This document shows, piece after piece, positions 55,560-64,000 of a DNA stretch of 64,000 bases (position 1 is the first letter of the stretch; every line of letters starts with the position of its first letter). The translations under genes were made by a program, and so were the position numbers. The notes under the pieces are model-generated. The model ran no database searches, was not told where the DNA came from, and saw only the letters and a program-made list of their open reading frames with translations. Origin of the DNA: Aphrocallistes beatrix (Eukaryota; Porifera; Hexactinellida; Sceptrulophora; Aphrocallistidae); the NCBI GenBank assembly GCA_963281255.1, contig OY725498.1, positions 2,294,001-2,358,000 of the forward strand, written 5' to 3'.

Positions 55560-56510
55560 TATTATTTTTGCACACACTTTTTGACCCTTTTCCAACTTCA
55601 ACTGTCTGTATTTTTCCACAACTTTGGTATGAAGGCTCTGGAAAAGAATAGAATCAAGAAAAAGGGACTCTTTGAAGCTGGGATAACAAAGGTGACTGAA
55701 ATATCGAGACGCCTCGCTATCCCCGAGCGGCAGTCTATCGTGTTTTGAAGTCAATTTCTGACAAAAAGAGCTTGACTCTTAAGAAAGGAGCAGATCGACC
55801 TCCTAAATTGCACAAAGCCGATAGGAGTCGGATTATGGCATTCGTTCAACACAATTCAAGGATCACCCTGAATGAATGCGGAGCAAACTTGAATAGTCCA
55901 GTTGCCAAAAGTACATTATCGGTGGAAATGAAGAGGAGAAGACTACAATATCGTCACGCAGTCAGAATTCCCTCTTTGTTACATCTCAGAACTGGTATAA
56001 AGTGTTTTTTACTGATGAATGCTCTATATGGATGAATACTGGTAAGATCTATGTATGGACAAAGAAAGCACAGCCCATCAATCTGCCAACTTTCAAACAT
56101 CCATCGAAGCTCCATTTTGGGGTGAGATCTCGGTAATGGGTAAAACGAACCTCGAATTTTTCACCGAAAATTAAAAAAACCAGGAACGATATAAAACCGT
56201 TTTAAACGAGTGTCTTATACATGAAGCTAATGCCTTAATGGAAATCAATGGGTATTGCAAGAGGAATACAGTCCTATCTACACTGGAAATGCGACAAAGG
56301 CTTGGAAACAGGAATTTGTTCCCAATCAGATCGACTCGCCGTCCAATAGCCCCGATCTCAAACCAATTGAAAAGCTTTGGGCTGTAATGAAGAAATACTC
56401 CTCAAAAATAGATTCACTAGCACAAAAGAGTTGAAGGAGGGTATTTTGGATGTATGGGGCACATTTGATCCAGACTTTTTATAGTCTTTTTGTCTAAGCA
56501 TGGACAAAAG
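55560..56510 (+). pseudogene. Tc1-like transposase, heavily broken
   Basis: 55745-56035 reads GADRPPKLHKADRSRIMAFV and SRITLNECGANLNSPVAKST, the second HTH of a Tc1/Tc3-type enzyme. A shifted frame gives WYKVFFTDECSIWMNTGKIY (first Asp), VWTKKAQPINLPTFKHPSKL and a decayed glycine loop. Further on 'TGNATKAWKQEFVPNQID' and 'SNSPDLKPIEKLWAVMKKY' carry the second/third acid region. Many indels and stops. It ends where a T-repeat fragment begins. Confidence 0.8.
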
Positions 56511-56514
56511 AATT

Positions 56515-56815
56515 CAGTTGAGAATTTAATGGAATGTGTATATTGATACTATATCTCAAATATTAGAAAACTTTCATCAAAAAAAGATCATTCATGATCA
56601 CTCTGTAATGACGTCATCGTTATGCATCCAAAAAATTAAAAACCTACAAATTTGTTGATTTTTAGAGTGATATCGATTATAACTTTAAGAGAAACGTATT
56701 TAGTGGTGTTGTCTACCTTACAATCACTGAATGTAAGCCTAAGTCCTTTGGATGTGTCTCTAGGGGACATAAAGTGTCCGTTTGCCGTGCAGCGCAAGCA
56801 AGCAAAGCGCGCTTG
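56515..56815 (+). repeat. T-repeat copy, 3' part
   Basis: From 'aatttaatggaatgtgtatattga' to GCAAAGCGCGCTTG. TGACGTCA near 56610. Tandem with the next copy. Confidence 0.85.
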
Positions 56816-56826
56816 TATATATAGCT

Positions 56827-57299
56827 CTCTGTATCGAATTGATTGAAGAAACTGCCGTGCACAGAAAACTGGTTTTCAGGTTCTGAGCTGAGTTCTGTCC
56901 TCAGACGAAAATACTAACTCATCAGAAATTTTGACGTCATTGTCACCTTTTTAATAATTAGAAATTTCAGTATTTCCACTATAACTCAGCCATTTTAGGT
57001 GATAGAAGGCTGAACTTTTAATAGAATGTATATATTAATATACCTCACATAAAATGCAACTATCTTTAGAAAATGATGACGCATCATTCTGTTATGACGT
57101 AATCATTACATATCAAAATTTTAAAAATTGACAAATTGGTGATTTTTCGAGGGATATCGATTATGACAGTAGGACATACGTTTTTAGAGATATTATTTCC
57201 CTTATAACTAATCAATATGCCCCCAGGCGTACAAAGAACGCCTCCGATGGACACAAAGTGTCCGCCTTTGCGTAGCGCATTCCAGCGAATCCCGCTTGT
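56827..57299 (+). repeat. T-repeat copy, forward
   Basis: TGTATCGAATTGATTGAAG to GCGAATCCCGCTTG. TGACGTCA near 56930; the second site reads TGACGTAA. Short deletion after AGAAAACTGG. Confidence 0.88.
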
Positions 57300-57813
57300 A
57301 AATCTATAAACTTTAATGGAAATTTCTCTTTCCCACTCCAATTGAATCCCCTATAGCTATGTATTTTTCATTGTAAAGGCGAATTTGCCTGGTTTACATG
57401 GTAGTATTGTGTTGTGATTTAACCTCCTTGCTCTGCTAGGTTTCTAACTGTAATATTCACTGCCTCACTTATTTATTATTTATCGCTCGAAGTACTACTA
57501 TCTAATCGTATTTTTTTAGAAACCTATCCATATTTTTAAATTTATAATGATATTATGAATATCATGCTTGTGTAATGTAATATTTCGGAAATATTTATGT
57601 TCAAATGAAGTCACCTGAATATACTTATGCATACTATATCAAACCATTTATTCGGTCCTTGTATTTACTCTTGACAATGTTTGGAAGTCATCAACACAAC
57701 AGCGAATAGATTATTAGTCCATTCTTCAAAACATTTTCATTAGTTTGTTGAATCCGAATATTGTGTTGTTACACTAGCTTTTCGATGGGCGATAATTATC
57801 TATTCAATAACTA
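57300..57813. other. Intronic stretch; nothing recognised
   Basis: AT-rich sequence without recognisable features. Confidence 0.4.
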
Positions 57814-59367
57814 GGTTCAACCATAGCAATCTATACATAAGACACTGCCGGACAAAAAACTTCAACCAGGTATAGGTTAGTATAGTATTTCCCAACATGA
57901 ATCAATATATTTTCCTATGCACTGATTACCTTCAAATACCAGCATATATAAACCACACATCAGAGTCCACGAATCCGTGATCAAAATGTACATTGTCATC
58001 GTCATATTGCGCAACGAGCCTTTTTTTTGGAAATTTAGTTAATTGTCTAACCTGTTTTATCAGTTATATTCCATCATTAATGTCTAAATTATCAAATGAA
58101 ATTTTTCTTTGGACCAGTAGTTTAAAAATACTATGTGGAAATTTCATTCAGAATGTTTACACATTCCTGTGTTGCTAGGGAAATGTAATTTGACTAATTT
58201 CGACTATACATATTTTGAATTGTAAATGCTGGACGCCAATAAACGGAACCATTAGTTAGGCAATAGGCGACTCCTATTCACTAACAATTTCTTTTATCTC
58301 TCTTAATCAGGGTTGGCAGGTTTTGTCCACTTGGACAAAACCTAGTGGTTTTAACCAGGTTAAAACCGTCCTGTCCAAAACCTCTTGGGTGGACAAAACT
58401 GGACAAAACCTCAAAATTTAATTCATATTCCTCATTAACGGTTTTGTCCAAGTTATATCCAAGTTTTGTTCAAGTTATATCCAAGTTTTGTTCAAGTTTT
58501 GTCCAGGTTTTGTCCAAGTTATATCCAAGTTTTGTCCAGGTTTTTTCCAAGTGTTGTTCGTGTCCTCCATGATAAATCGAATACAAAATATAGTTATGGT
58601 AATAAACAGGCGTTAGCAAGAAAATTCATTCATTGTCCTCGCTCTCTTTCCATCCTAAACTGTTTCGTACCCACTGCAATTATTTACAGTTTCTATTAGG
58701 TTTTGTCCAGTTTTGTCCGGTTTTAACCGGTTAAAACCAGGTTTTGTCCACTGCCCTGTCCAAAACCTGTTTTGGACGGACAAAACCCAACCCTGCTCTT
58801 AATACATCAATTATGCTTTTTTGAGTATTTTTAATTTTGGACATATATGGCCATTTTTTCTAGAAATAAAATACTATTAGAGATAAAGTGCATTATTGGC
58901 GAATAGGAAGTCACGTATTGCCAATCTAATGGTACTTTATAGAATTTTCAAATTACGAATTATAGTCCAAAGTAATCAAATTTCATTTCCCTAGCAACAC
59001 AGGAATGTGGCAACATTCCTATAAAAATTTCTATATATTTTGAATATCTTGTCCAAAGAAAGATTTTATGTGATAATTAGACATTAATGATGTCTATAAT
59101 TGTATAAAAAGGTGAGAAATTGCTTAAATTTCCTCATAAAGGGCTTGTTGCGCAATAAGATGATGACAATGCACATTTTGATTACGCAATCTGGGACTCT
59201 GATGTGTGGTTAAGATGTATCTGCTGGTGATATGTATATTTTAAGGTCTATCTTGCCTAGGAAAATACTTGTTCATGTTGTTAATTCCCCTAACTATACT
59301 TGCCCATCCCTGGTCCAAATTCTTCGAACGCGGCAGTGCCTTATGTATTGTTTGCAATGGTTCAACC
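57814..59367. mobile_element. Palindromic element with hAT inserted at its centre
   Basis: 'ggttcaaccatagcaatctatacataagacactgccg' at the left mirrors the right end near 59330-59367 (CGGCAGTGCCTTATGTATTG). Inner mirrored words include CCACACATCAGAGTCC, ATTGCGCAACGAGCC and GGAATGT..CA CATTCC. Arms are ~490 bp. A single arm of the same family is at 59985-60590. The words 'tattgcgcaa' and 'gttgctagggaaatg' also echo the family at 2570-3662, suggesting a common superfamily. Confidence 0.8.
58308..58795. mobile_element. hAT MITE, 488 bp, perfect 8-bp duplication
   Basis: Ends CAGGGTTGG / CCAACCCTG, flanked by CTCTTAAT at 58300-58307 and 58796-58803. Terminal zones are arrays of GGTTTTGTCCA and its complement. 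The centre holds a tandem run of CAAGTTATATCCAAGTTTTG-type units (58448-58556). Open frames through this run (58345-58572, 58466-58699) are repeat artefacts. Confidence 0.95.
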
Positions 59368-59414
59368 ATTGATCCATTCTCAACTATGAATATGCATAAT
59401 ATTCTCGAGAAGCC

Positions 59415-59473
59415 CTAGAAATTTCAGTTTATCGACCATAACTCAGCCATTTTAAGTGATAGAAGGCTGAAAT
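59415..59473 (+). repeat. T-repeat fragment running into the gap
   Basis: GAAATTTCAGTTTATCGACC to GATAGAAGGCTGAAAT matches the middle of the T-repeat. The sequence breaks off at the run of Ns. Confidence 0.8.
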
Positions 59474-59673
59474 NNNNNNNNNNNNNNNNNNNNNNNNNNN
59501 NNNNNNNNNNNNNNNNNNNNNNNNNNNNNNNNNNNNNNNNNNNNNNNNNNNNNNNNNNNNNNNNNNNNNNNNNNNNNNNNNNNNNNNNNNNNNNNNNNNN
59601 NNNNNNNNNNNNNNNNNNNNNNNNNNNNNNNNNNNNNNNNNNNNNNNNNNNNNNNNNNNNNNNNNNNNNNNNN
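59474..59673. other. Assembly gap, 200 N
   Basis: Exactly 200 undetermined bases, probably a placeholder of arbitrary length. It starts inside a T-repeat copy, so a collapsed repeat is the likely cause. Confidence 0.99.
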
Positions 59674-59984
59674 GGGTAGGTCTACTGAGTAGAAATATGC
59701 TGTTAGAAATGGTTTATAAAATATTCCTTGGGTTTCACATTTGTGAAATCATAATGCAGGTGTTCTAAAGTGAGATCACTGAGAACGGAATACTTATGCA
59801 AAACGAAAGGGACAAAACTCAATTGATTTTGATTTTCAGTGTGGATATAAACTGTGAAAGAATGGTTTATCGACCCTTTAGCTCTTTTCCTTATTCATAG
59901 TCAGAAAGGTTATCCCAGGGATAAAAGGTTTGTGACTAGCTTTTCCATTTTTCAAGCCATTTCTTATTATTATTGCGAAGGATT

Positions 59985-60590
59985 ATACCGTATTGAGATA
60001 GATTAGTTTTACCATAGCAATCTATACATAAGACACTGCAGCGTTCAAATGGACTTAGAAGAAAGATAACTAATATAGTTAAGGGATTTCACAACATGAA
60101 CCAAGGTTTTTTAGGCACTGTAGACCTTAAAAATGTATTACCGAAGTATATCAACAACATTTGACAGTACCTCAAACCGTAACCAAAATATATACATCGA
60201 CAACATCAGCTCGCGCAACGAGTTGTTTTTTAGACCAAATAGGTAATTTTCACACCTGTTTTATACAGTAATAATCACCATTTATTTCTAATTATCACAA
60301 GAAATATTACTTTGGACCTGTTGTTTAGAAATATGTGGAAAATATTATCTAAAAGTTGACACATTCCTGCGTTGCCAAGGAAATGTAATTTGAAATACAT
60401 TTGAGTTATATCTTGAAAGTTGCAAATGCTGGACACTAATAAATGGCACTTCAGGTAGGTAATAGGAGACATCATTTAAACCAATAATACACCTTAGCTC
60501 TCTAAATAAATTTCTACATTTATACATCAATTAACCATGTGTAAAGTTATAAATTGCTCAATAACTGTATAACTGATAATAATATTAAGA
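59985..60590. mobile_element. Single arm of the 57814-type palindromic element
   Basis: ACCATAGCAATCTATACATA, then AGACACTGCAGCGTTC, and later 'ctcgcgcaacgagttgtttttta' and ACACATTCCTGCGTTGCCAA, follow the left arm of 57814-59367 in order. The second arm is missing. Confidence 0.75.
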
Positions 60591-60776
60591 GAGATAGCGT
60601 AGTATTCGAACAGGATGGTTCGGTTGTTAGTGAGATACTTTTAGTGGGCGGCGGAATAGTATTTTTTATCACAGAAATAACAATCAACTTGGAATTTTGT
60701 AAATGAGTTACTTTTATTCACTGATTGTGGAGTCGCGTCTAAATATTCTAAGTGTTTCATTACTGTATTATAGATA

Positions 60777-61254
60777 CAAGTGTGCTTCGCTTGCTTGTGG
60801 TGCGCAGCTGGCGGATATTTTTTAACCGCCCGAGGCGACCTTTGGGCCTGGGCTCGCATTGATAAATTATAATGGAGATAACATCAATTATAATCGGTAT
60901 CACACGAAAAATCACCAAATTTGACATTTTTTACATTTTTGCTGAGTAATGATCACGTCATTACAGAGTTTCATCATTTTTTGAGTTATCATGATAGTTG
61001 AGTGATCATAATTGTGGCATTATATGTGAGATATTGTAATATACACATTCTATTAAAATTTAAGCCTTCTATGACGTAAAATGGCTGAGTTATACCCGAA
61101 AAACTGAAATTTCTAATTATAAAAAAGGTGACAATGCCGTCATAAATCAATGATGAGTCAACATTTTCGTCTGGGGCAAGAATAGTGGAGCCATAGCCAA
61201 AAAGACTCCCGCATGCCAAAAATCAGCTTTCTGTGCCTGGCATTCAATTCGTAA
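60777..61254 (-). repeat. T-repeat copy, reversed
   Basis: CAAGTGTGCTTCGCTTGC to CATTCAATTCGTAAC. Both palindromes are mutated (TCACGTCA, TGCCGTCA). Confidence 0.88.
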
Positions 61255-61261
61255 CATGCAT

Positions 61262-61366
61262 ATTGTGTTATCCTTAATAGTAAAACTCGATTAAAGTTTG
61301 TCATAGTATAGTACATATACTATATGCACAAACATTAATCGTTTTAATAGTAAGGATAACACAATA
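61262..61366. repeat. Inverted pair of the 30-base word
   Basis: GTTATCCTTAATAGTAAAAC at 61266 and its complement, TTTTAATAGTAAGGATAAC, at 61345-61363 face each other across ~60 bp containing 'tagtatagtacatatactata'. CACAATATGCAT-type sequence lies outside both. Confidence 0.8.
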
Positions 61367-61399
61367 TGCATACATGGAATGGATGCTACAAGACTTATA

Positions 61400-62145
61400 A
61401 AGGGTGACAAATAAGTTATGTTACAAGCTTCATCTAGTATAATTTCTTATACACATACGATCTTAGTCATTAGTCTTTAGAGATTGTAACTCGAATATTT
61501 CAAATCATTTAAAATATTTTTCGATTCCATAACTGAGAAAAGTGTTTTGTAGGGCGAGTTTTGAGAAATGTATCCTAGCAAGCAGCGAAAATTGCCAATC
61601 AGAGCTAACTCACTGCTTTTTAAATTATCTTTCCAGAGTCTTCAAATTCTAAGGAAAAATTCGCTCACAATTTTGTAAACACAAATTTGAAGAAATATAG
61701 GATGTTCAGATCAGTTCATTTTGAGGACCAATTGAACCAGATTTTTTGTGATATGGAAAAAAGTGCCATTTTGCGGAATTTTACAAAATGTACCTAATTT
61801 GAACTGCGAATAAATGACTTTTCCTCATTTCTGACAATGAATTAGATTTGTTAAATATTACTATGGCGAAAGAAAGGTATCTGGTGCTAAATCTTCATGG
61901 AACATCGATTATGAACATTTTTTAAAGAAGCAGTCGGCCCTAATTCGCGATTTTCGCTGCGTGGCAAGACACATTTTTTCTACACCAACTCACCATACAA
62001 AACACAGTTCTAGGTCATAGACTCGATAAATCTTTAAGTCGTTGAAAATATTCTAATTACAATCTCTAAATACTATCATCACTAAGATTGTTTGAGTATA
62101 AGAAATTTAAACCTAATGAAGTAACAAAACTTATTTGTCACCCTG
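61400..62145. mobile_element. Palindromic TIR element, relative of 27428-28925
   Basis: AGGGTGACAAATAAGTTATG mirrors 'aacttatttgtcaccct'. Inner mirrored words include 'tttcttatac', ACGATCTTAGTCATTAGTC and AAACACAGTTCTAGG. The central part is unique. It abuts the next element directly. Confidence 0.8.
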
Positions 62146-62149
62146 TATA

Positions 62150-62565
62150 CTTCCTGGACTAAATTATTCATACATTCCAAATTTACTATACAAATAGTTA
62201 TACCACCAAGCTATTCAGCGAGTCAAGGACATTGTATTTCTAATAAATACGCATAATAACTTCAAATTCGAATTACTCATTTTATAATATTTCACCTCGA
62301 TTACTCACTCACAAGATTAAGCACTTTCAAACTGTGTGTCACTTCGTACCATTAATACCATCATATAAAATGGTGATTACTAGTGATTGTGTCATAGGGT
62401 AGCAAATGCCAAAATACTTAATCTAGAAGGATAGTAATTAAGTTTAAAGCATAAAAAAGTGAGTAATTACTGATTAAATATTATTTACTTCACAAAAGGA
62501 ATAGGATGATAACAATATGGATGAAAAAAATTGAGATGTACAAGTAAATTTGTCCAGGGAGTGTA
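62150..62565. mobile_element. Tc1/mariner palindromic MITE, decayed
   Basis: CTTCCTGGACTAAATTATTC pairs with 'aagtaaatttgtccagggagtg'. CTATACAAATAGTTATACCA and TAATACCATCATATAAAATG resemble 39757-40234. The inner right arm is eroded. Confidence 0.75.
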
Positions 62566-63874
62566 TATTGGAGCGTGAAATTGTCACTAAAAAATTAACA
62601 AAACCTGGGAAAGTCAGCCCTAGTGTACAGCTAAGAAATAAGAATTACTGATATAATTTCGAATAGTTGTTTTGTTAAGGCAGCAAAATGTGCCGCGAAG
62701 CGAGGTTATTCAAATGATCACTGGAAATTGCGTTGTTGCGTGCTCGTTAGCTATCCAATAGTACACAATATTGCCCTGAAATACTAGTATTTTCATAGTA
62801 TTTCCATCAATTTATTTATGTGAAACTCGTTTTCTAATAAAGAAAATTTTATATTGTATATCAAATAATAAATTTGAAGGCACAAGTTTTATGGCTTTAA
62901 GATGTGAACTCAATTGATCAAAAGACATCTCAAAAGCAACGAAGTAATTTTTTAGAAACAACCAAGATAAAACTTAGCCCAAGCAAATTATTTATGAATG
63001 ATGCATAAAAGTTGCTAAATTTCCATCAAAATATTGCAATTACGAATTATGAAGCTAATCGATATTTTAACAAAATATATACCGTGTAAATACTAATATA
63101 TTAGAATGGAAATAATACAATCTTAAAATCTATTCTACATTCAAAGGCAACGCTAGATCGATCAATTAGGGGGGATTGCATGCTACATGAAGGGACCAAA
63201 TCGTAGGGTATTATGGTTGAATCAAATATTTCAAAGATATTATAAGACTTCTCAAATCGCAATTACATTCCTTTTTATCCCAAGCAATATCTAACCTATT
63301 TACCTCATTTGTGCCAAGCAACAGCCTATCTAAAAACAAGTTCATTGTTTCCTAATGTGTAAGAATTTCGTATGTCGCGAGGTTGTCGTACACATCGATC
63401 GTTTCCTCCATATATACCTTTGAAGTACATTCCAGATTGATGTAAAAGTACGGAGATCACCGATAGAAGAGTTTCTTTCAGCCAAAATTTCTGGTTAGCA
63501 CCCTTTTTTAACCCTCTGTACCTTCTTCCACAAAGTCTGAGTGAAACACCACATACTAGGTATATATACAAGGTTGATTTATGCATACTCGAACTCAGGA
63601 AGCCTAGTAGAGAATACAAAAGGTCACTCGATGCTGTAACTAAGAAATCCAATAATCAAATTTTGTCACGTTTGTGTTTACTATGGAAAAATATTCCCTA
63701 TAATGGTACTAAATATATGTAAAAATTTATGCAGAACAAATATCAATACTAATATGTGATCAGTGAAAAATTAAAATATTAAAGAAATTGATCAAATCTG
63801 CTATATAATAGGTATGTTTTGGATACGATTGCCTACTAGATAATATATATGCGTGATATACCAAACATAAATAT
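62566..63874. other. Intronic stretch; nothing recognised
   Basis: AT-rich sequence. A 108-codon minus-strand open frame (63326-63652) has no motif I can name. Confidence 0.35.
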
Positions 63875-63877
63875 ACA

Positions 63878-64000
63878 TTATCCGGACCAAAGTATTCGAC
63901 CACCACGAAACGCAAATACAAATAGTATTAAAATAGGTCTATTCCCAAAGGAATATGTCAAGCTGTAAGATATACTCTATTTCAAACTAAAATTCTTGAT
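63878..64000. mobile_element. Tc1/mariner MITE cut by the window end
   Basis: 'acattatccggaccaaagtattcgaccaccacgaaacg', then GGTCTATTCCCAAAGGAATA, match the left arm of 19126 and 32263. Confidence 0.8.

Noticed and set aside
58345-58699. Open frames rich in VQVLSKLYPSF words
   Set aside because: They translate the tandem GTTTTGTCCAAG repeats inside a hAT MITE.
63326-63652. 108-codon minus-strand open frame
   Set aside because: Composition is unremarkable and no family motif was seen; possible but unsupported.
1-64000. tRNA, rRNA or other structured RNA genes
   Set aside because: I scanned for tRNA box A/B-like words and rRNA-like conserved blocks and saw none I could support; a tRNAscan-SE or Infernal run would be decisive.

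Overview
This is AT-rich metazoan nuclear DNA with spliced genes, GT-AG introns of 13 and 19 kb, and very dense transposon debris. Two host genes are visible. One is an internal piece of a DIP2 gene (disco-interacting protein 2, a FAAL-like adenylation-domain protein) on the + strand. The other is a compact ankyrin-repeat/SOCS-box (ASB-type) gene on the - strand, lying inside a DIP2 intron. DIP2, ASB-type SOCS boxes, KRBA2-like Ginger, ZMYM/DUF4371-type hAT, mariner, MULE and pogo-like MITEs together point to an invertebrate animal, probably marine. The sequence does not let me name the species.

Layout. DIP2 exons lie at 1092-1463, 14685-14979 and 34031-34315. Their reading phases join exactly (0, then 1) and the last exon ends at a phase-1 donor. 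No later DIP2 exon was found up to 64000, so the next intron is either longer than 29 kb or an exon is hidden in the 200-base assembly gap at 59474-59673. The ASB gene (17672-18616, -) sits antisense in the 19-kb intron and is a GC-rich island. Everything else is intronic: mobile elements, their fossils, and stretches where I recognise nothing.

Mobile DNA. At least 24 full or partial copies of a ~0.5-kb repeat, called the 'T-repeat' here, occur in both orientations, often as tandem pairs separated by (TA)n. It runs from a TGTAACGAATTGATTG end to a GC-rich hairpin end (GCGAAGCGCGCTTG) and carries two TGACGTCA palindromes and a TGAGTCA word per copy. Nearly complete but dead transposons include a 1334-bp mariner (35241-36574), a 984-bp internally deleted mariner (50053-51036), a 2464-bp Ginger/KRBA2-like element with 164-bp inverted repeats (40656-43119), and a 2631-bp hAT (52496-55126). 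A MULE remnant (about 19500-20395) is bracketed by inverted arrays of a ~16-bp unit. Smaller pieces include hAT MITEs with 8-bp target duplications, pogo-like MITEs, Tc1/mariner palindromic MITEs, and several 0.7-1.6-kb near-perfect palindromes. Insertions nest up to three levels deep (39363-40606), so their relative ages can be read.

All transposase genes here carry visible lesions (frameshifts, stop codons, a 17-bp duplication, a lost catalytic Asp), so this locus looks like a transposon graveyard inside DIP2 introns. No RNA genes, CRISPR arrays, or bacterial or viral genes were recognised.
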